A DNA stretch of 64,000 nt, from assembly GCA_040755395.1 (NCBI GenBank), contig JBFMAX010000004.1, positions 1 to 64,000 on the forward strand, written 5' to 3'. A program made the position numbers and the translations under genes. The number at the start of each line of letters is the position of its first letter. Positions within the stretch are counted from its first letter, which is position 1. The notes below the pieces were generated by a model that searched no databases, was not told the origin of the DNA, and saw only the letters and a list, made by a program, of their open reading frames with translations. Shown here in pieces: positions 60,187-64,000 of the stretch. The stretch is from Nitrospirota bacterium. GTDB taxonomy: Bacteria > Nitrospirota > Nitrospiria > Nitrospirales > Nitrospiraceae.

Positions 60187-60224
60187 AAACAAAAATGCCT
60201 TCTCGGGGCCGGCCCCAAGAAGGC
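60187..60224 (-). terminator. Hairpin plus T-run in the leader of the small exported gene
   Basis: On the minus strand GCCTTCT...AGAAGGC (60224-60197) with inner GGGGCC/GGCCCC forms a long stem, then ATTTTTGTTTTC. It sits directly before AAAGGAGG of the gene. It may be an attenuator of this gene, or the terminator of transcription from upstream. Confidence 0.6.
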
Positions 60225-60417
60225 ACACACCGCCTGCACAAATCGAACTCCGAGGTGCCTGACTCCGTTTACCCCGGTTTCATGGCGAGTTTACTCCCCC
60301 TGAATCGAGAGTAACGTCATGAACAACATGCTCCTCGAATCCTTGCTCGTCAAGGCGGACCAACTACGTATGGGGCCGGCGTTTCCTCTCGACCGGTTTC
60401 CCCCGTCCGGGGTGCCT

Positions 60418-60446
60418 TGACAGGCCCCGGCGCATTCCACACAATC
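60418..60446 (+). promoter_or_regulatory. Sigma-70 promoter for the amidohydrolase gene
   Basis: TTGACA (60418-60423), perfect, and CACAAT (60441-60446) are separated by 17 bases and lie 28 bases before the start codon. Spacing and position fit a promoter with a short leader. Confidence 0.6.
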
Positions 60447-60473
60447 TAGCTCGCTTCTGACCCATCAAGGAGC

Positions 60474-61961
60474 ATGGCCATGCGACATCGCGGAGGATTT
60501 CGGCGCAAGCCCGGCATGAAGCAAGGCGTTATTTCGCTGACGCCCATTCCGACCAGGATCGTCTCCAACGAGGAATTCACCCCGCCGCCTCAGACGCAGG
60601 CTCAAGCGAGAGTCGAAGCCCTTATCACTTCGCTCGCGGACGAGGGCTCACACCGATTGGGGGTCACGCGCCGGGACTTTCTCAGAACTTCGAGCGGTAT
60701 GGCCGCGGCGTTGCTCGCGATGAACGCCGTGTTCGGCAAGTTCTTCGACGTGCTCGACGTTGAGGCGGTCGAGACCGCCGCATTCGCCGAGCGGCGGGGC
60801 GATCCGTTCTTTATCTTCGACGTTCAGACGCATTACGTCGGGGCGCACTATGATCCCACGGATGCCGAAACGAAACGCAAGGGGGCGGTGACCAAACAGG
60901 CCCTGCTGGGATTGCGCCGCCGTGTGCGCGAAGCGGGGCTGAACCCCAAGTTGGCCGGCGACAAAGGCACGATCGACGATCTCTCGTGGGAGAACTTCAT
61001 CAAGGAGGTCTTCCTGGACAGCGAGACGTCCGTCGGGTTGATCAGCACGCCGCCGGGACCTTATCCGCAGGAAGCGGTGGTTCCGCCGAAAGAGATGGCC
61101 CACATCCGGGACGAGATCAACCGCGTCGCCGGCTCGCAACGGATGTTGGCGCACGGTCTCGTGACCCCACAGCTCGGCCAAGCGGACCTGGACTTCATGG
61201 AGATGCAGGCCGGCGCGCTGAAGGTGGACGCATGGAAGTGTTACACCGGTTCGCCGCCGAAGGGTGTCGAGCACGGATGGTGGATGAACGATGAGCGGGT
61301 CGCCTACCCGATGCTGGAGAAGGCGAGGAAGCTCGGTGTGCCTCGCGTTTGCGTCCACAAGGGACTCCCGCTTGGACCGGTCGAGGAGTACAATCACCCG
61401 CGCGACCTGATCAAGGCGGCCAGGGATTTTCCGGATATCGCCTTTCTCGTGTATCACTCGGGGTTCAAAGGCGCCGCCTCCCTCGCGGAGACTTTCGCGA
61501 AGACGGGGGAGATTCCGTGGACGAGCGAATTTTGCCGGATGAAGCAGGCCGAGCCGGGCATCCGCAATATCTACATGGAACTCGGTTCGACGTTCGGCCA
61601 GTTGGTCATCACTCATCCGGCCATCTGTGCGCATCTGCTCGGTCAGATCATCGAGGCGTTCGGCGCGGATCATGTCCTCTGGGGCACCGATTCGATCTGG
61701 TACGGCACACCGCAGTGGCAGATCGAGGCCTTCCGCCGGTTCCAGATTCCGGATCAGTTGATCGAGAAGCATGGCTACCACACCCTCACGCGCGAGGTGA
61801 AAGCGCAGATTTTCGGCTTGAACGCGGCGCGTGTGTTCGGGGTGGACGTCCACGCCAAACGGAACGAAGTCCCGAAGGATTATGTCAGCCGTATCAGGAT
61901 GGCTTATCTGGAGGAAGGGCCGGAGCCGAGCCATCGGCTGTATGGGTGGATCGCAGGTTAG
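60474..61961 (+). CDS. Amidohydrolase-family enzyme with twin-arginine signal
   Basis: The 495-residue protein has a Tat-type motif TRRDFLRTSSGMAAALLAMN at residues 64-83, unusually far from the N-terminus. A TIM-barrel amidohydrolase of the ACMSD-like group follows: FFIFDVQTHYVGAHYD, VDAWKCYTGSPP, HKGLPLG, LVYHSGF and the metal-binding Asp in LWGTDSIWYG. It probably hydrolyses or decarboxylates a carboxylic compound after export as a folded, metal-loaded protein. A promoter with TTGACA lies just before it. Confidence 0.85.
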   Translation: MAMRHRGGFRRKPGMKQGVISLTPIPTRIVSNEEFTPPPQTQAQARVEALITSLADEGSHRLGVTRRDFLRTSSGMAAALLAMNAVFGKFFDVLDVEAVETAAFAERRGDPFFIFDVQTHYVGAHYDPTDAETKRKGAVTKQALLGLRRRVREAGLNPKLAGDKGTIDDLSWENFIKEVFLDSETSVGLISTPPGPYPQEAVVPPKEMAHIRDEINRVAGSQRMLAHGLVTPQLGQADLDFMEMQAGALKVDAWKCYTGSPPKGVEHGWWMNDERVAYPMLEKARKLGVPRVCVHKGLPLGPVEEYNHPRDLIKAARDFPDIAFLVYHSGFKGAASLAETFAKTGEIPWTSEFCRMKQAEPGIRNIYMELGSTFGQLVITHPAICAHLLGQIIEAFGADHVLWGTDSIWYGTPQWQIEAFRRFQIPDQLIEKHGYHTLTREVKAQIFGLNAARVFGVDVHAKRNEVPKDYVSRIRMAYLEEGPEPSHRLYGWIAG

Positions 61962-62054
61962 AGGCGATGGGCGAGAGGCAATAGGTCGGAAGTCAAGATG
62001 GCTTACCCATCGCCCCTAGTTCGCACCTCTCGCGGCCTTTAAGGGAGACTCGTA

Positions 62055-62738
62055 ATGAAAAGCGAAATCTTATATCCGGGCGCGTTTCCGATGGTACGGG
62101 TGTATCTGGCGGCGGGGGAAAGTGTGAAGGCGGAGTCCGGGGCAATGGTGGCGGCGTCCCCGACGATTGATGTCGAGAGCAAGATGGAAGGCGGGTTTCT
62201 CGGCGCACTGTCCCGCAAGCTCCTCACCGGCGAAAAATTCTTCTTTCAGACGCTCCGGGCGACCCGCGGAGCAGGAGAGGTGTTGTTGGCACCTACGGTA
62301 CCCGGTGACATCGTCGTTCTCGAACTGGATGGAGTGAACGAGTACCTCGTGCAGAAGGACGGGTTTCTGGCCGGGGCCGAGGATGTCAGGATCGAAAGTC
62401 AGATGCAGAGTCTCAGCCGGGGCTTGCTCGGGGGCGAAGGGTTCTTCATCCTGAGAATCGGCGGAACCGGGCAATTGATTCTGAACAGCTTCGGCGCCAT
62501 CCACAAAGTCGAGCTTAAGCCGGACGAAGAATATATCGTGGACAACAGCCATCTCGTGGCGTGGACGGCTACCACGACCTACAGCATTGAAAAGGCGGCG
62601 GCGGGCTGGATCGCCAGTTTCACCTCCGGCGAAGGGTTCGTCTGCCGGTTCCGCGGTCCCGGCCTGGTCTACATTCAAAGTCGCAACCCCAGCGGGTTCG
62701 GGGCCTGGATCAGGCAGTTCATCCCCGTCTCCGAATAG
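62055..62738 (+). CDS. AIM24/TIGR00266-family protein
   Basis: The 227-residue protein matches TIGR00266: ILYPGAFPMVRVYLAAGESVKAESGAMVAASPTIDVESK, GGFLGALSRKLLTGEKFF, GDIVVLELDG, FLAGAEDVRIE and FTSGEGFVCRFRGPGLVYIQSRN. The family forms beta-helix-like trimers of unknown role, related to mitochondrial AIM24. There is no signal peptide. The start is ATG at 62055 with AAGGGAGAC ahead. Confidence 0.9.
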   Translation: MKSEILYPGAFPMVRVYLAAGESVKAESGAMVAASPTIDVESKMEGGFLGALSRKLLTGEKFFFQTLRATRGAGEVLLAPTVPGDIVVLELDGVNEYLVQKDGFLAGAEDVRIESQMQSLSRGLLGGEGFFILRIGGTGQLILNSFGAIHKVELKPDEEYIVDNSHLVAWTATTTYSIEKAAAGWIASFTSGEGFVCRFRGPGLVYIQSRNPSGFGAWIRQFIPVSE

Positions 62739-62856
62739 AGGGGCGAGGGGTAACGGGAGAGAAGGATACCGGGATGGATAGGCAAGCAATCCTTCATGCT
62801 GGTATCTGCGCACGCGCTAGACACGCTATCCCTGTGCACCGCTACCCCGCTCTCAC

Positions 62857-63996
62857 ATGACTCGCACGCCCAACGCCCTCTGTTTCGGCCATGACCTGCC
62901 GGGCGCGGGAGTGCCTTGCCGTGTCACTGTCGGTCCTGATGGACTGTCGATCGAGTTCACCGACCAGGCCAACCGACTCGCGAGGGAGATCGTCCCGTTC
63001 TCTGCTCTGTCGATCGGAGCGGGCGGGTTCGATCACGATCACCTCGTCTTGCAATGGACCGCGAACGGGGCAGGCCGAACGGTCTATCTGAAGGATCCAA
63101 CGGCCATCGTCGCCTTTCGGCAATCCGCTCCGCAGGGGCTGACGGACCATCTGGAGCGGACCGCGGAGCGTGTACGGCGCTCGCGACGGAGCCGGCGCAC
63201 TGTCATCGCGGTGTCCGCCGCTTCCCTGCTGGGGTTGCTGCTTGCCCTGTGGTTTGGCTTCGACGCCATCGTGTCGATGGCCGTGAGTCGCATTCCTGTA
63301 GCATGGGAGGAGAAGATCGGGGAAACGGTGCAGCGCGACTTCCTGGCCGGACAGACGATGCTTCCCGGCGGGCCGGCGGTCGAGGCGGTCCAGGAGATCA
63401 CCAAACGGCTCACATCTCACCTTCCCGACAATCCCTACACGTTTCACGTCACGGTAGTCCGGAGCGATGTTGTGAACGCCTTCGCCTTGCCGGGCGGGTA
63501 TGTCGTCGTGTTCACCGGGTTACTCCAGAAGGCGGAGAATCCGGAAGAAGTGGCGGGCGTCCTGAGCCATGAGCTCAATCACGTGCTCCAGCGGCATGGG
63601 CTGGAGCGGATCGTCAAAACATTGGGGGTTGTGGCGGTGGTCACCATCCTGGTCGGCGATCAGCAGGGCCTGATCGGGCTGGCCAAGCAATTGGGCGTGG
63701 AACTGCTCACGTTGAAGTTCAGCCGCGAGCAAGAGACAGAGGCGGACGTGACGGGGCTGAAGCTGCTCCACCGGGCCAAGATTGCGCCGGATGGCATGAT
63801 CCGGTTCTTCGAGCGGCTCTCCGAGTCGGAGAGCGGGCGCGTCGAACTGCTCTCGACTCACCCGATGAGCGCCGCGCGGGCGGAGCGACTGAAGGCGGAA
63901 GCGGCGTCGCTCCCGCGCCAGGTGCCGGAGCCGTTCGGTTTCGAGTGGAGCAGAGTTCAGGAGTCTCTGGGGCGGGGCCAGAAAGGCTCGCCATGA
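62857..63996 (+). CDS. M48-family metalloprotease
   Basis: The 379-residue protein has an unrecognised N-terminal domain (residues 1-100), a transmembrane helix (TVIAVSAASLLGLLLALWFGFDAIV), and an M48 peptidase with HELNH in VLSHELNHVLQRHGLERI and the second ligand in EQETEADVTGLKLL. The active site lies outside the cytoplasm. Members degrade damaged envelope proteins. The stop lies four bases from the window end. Confidence 0.9.
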   Translation: MTRTPNALCFGHDLPGAGVPCRVTVGPDGLSIEFTDQANRLAREIVPFSALSIGAGGFDHDHLVLQWTANGAGRTVYLKDPTAIVAFRQSAPQGLTDHLERTAERVRRSRRSRRTVIAVSAASLLGLLLALWFGFDAIVSMAVSRIPVAWEEKIGETVQRDFLAGQTMLPGGPAVEAVQEITKRLTSHLPDNPYTFHVTVVRSDVVNAFALPGGYVVVFTGLLQKAENPEEVAGVLSHELNHVLQRHGLERIVKTLGVVAVVTILVGDQQGLIGLAKQLGVELLTLKFSREQETEADVTGLKLLHRAKIAPDGMIRFFERLSESESGRVELLSTHPMSAARAERLKAEAASLPRQVPEPFGFEWSRVQESLGRGQKGSP

Positions 63997-64000
63997 GTCC

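Overview
The window is high-GC bacterial chromosomal DNA. The mix of conserved genes (hemL, pyk, der, leuS-lptE-holA-rpsT-pyrF), many exported proteins of unknown function, a two-subunit M16 protease pair, and dispersed intergenic palindromes and heptamer repeats suggests a Nitrospirota (Nitrospira-like) genome. This placement is inferred from gene content; no rRNA is present. The window holds one tRNA (His), no CRISPR array and no intact insertion sequence.

Region 1 to 7.9 kb is accessory and reads as a decayed integron. A C-terminal remnant of a tyrosine recombinase with the integron-integrase signature GHKDVSTTMIYTHV lies on the minus strand at 7716-7871. To its left, on the same strand, runs a train of cassette-like genes: an HTH regulator, a tiny membrane protein, a type II restriction-modification pair, a dual-specificity phosphatase, two unknown proteins, a mazEF-type toxin-antitoxin pair and a GNAT acetyltransferase. 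Three attC-like sites (127-198, 6694-6765, 7019-7082) have GTTRRRY-type cores and imperfect palindromes with an unpaired base. Four copies of a 150-190 bp repeat (here called C elements) sit where attI or attC sites are expected. Each ends at a GTTRRRY-like core just upstream of a cassette gene and carries a conserved TTGACA-N17-AACAAT promoter-like pair pointing into that gene. This is the main candidate for an undescribed system in the window.

Region 7.9 to 9.9 kb holds a second toxin-antitoxin pair, a secreted nuclease and small unknown genes. From 9.9 to 34 kb the content is mostly core: hemL, an unusual histidine phosphatase-phosphofructokinase fusion divergent from pyruvate kinase, phosphoglycolate phosphatase, paired M16 proteases, hicBA, a macro-domain protein, an HTH-metallo-beta-lactamase fusion, a site-2 protease, envelope proteins, an EF-P-like factor and an M20 peptidase. 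Two long palindromic elements (19978-20210 and 34048-34257) begin exactly at stop codons of core genes, and each is followed by AT-rich foreign genes. The second island (34.3-36.2 kb) carries a compact overlapping TIGR04255-type three-gene module with its own terminator.

Region 36.4 to 42.5 kb carries an orphan AbrB-type protein, a large exported protein, a cytochrome c-cupredoxin pair, an ECF sigma/anti-sigma pair and a two-repeat exported protein. From 42.6 to 51.3 kb the genes are housekeeping (der, HAD phosphatase, methyltransferase, leuS, lptE, holA, rpsT, pyrF, tRNA-His). The right end, 51.5 to 64 kb, holds signalling proteins (receiver, PilZ), surface and envelope proteins (YadA-head-like, Pal-like, a 1309-residue membrane protein), a Tat-type amidohydrolase, an AIM24-family protein and an M48 protease.
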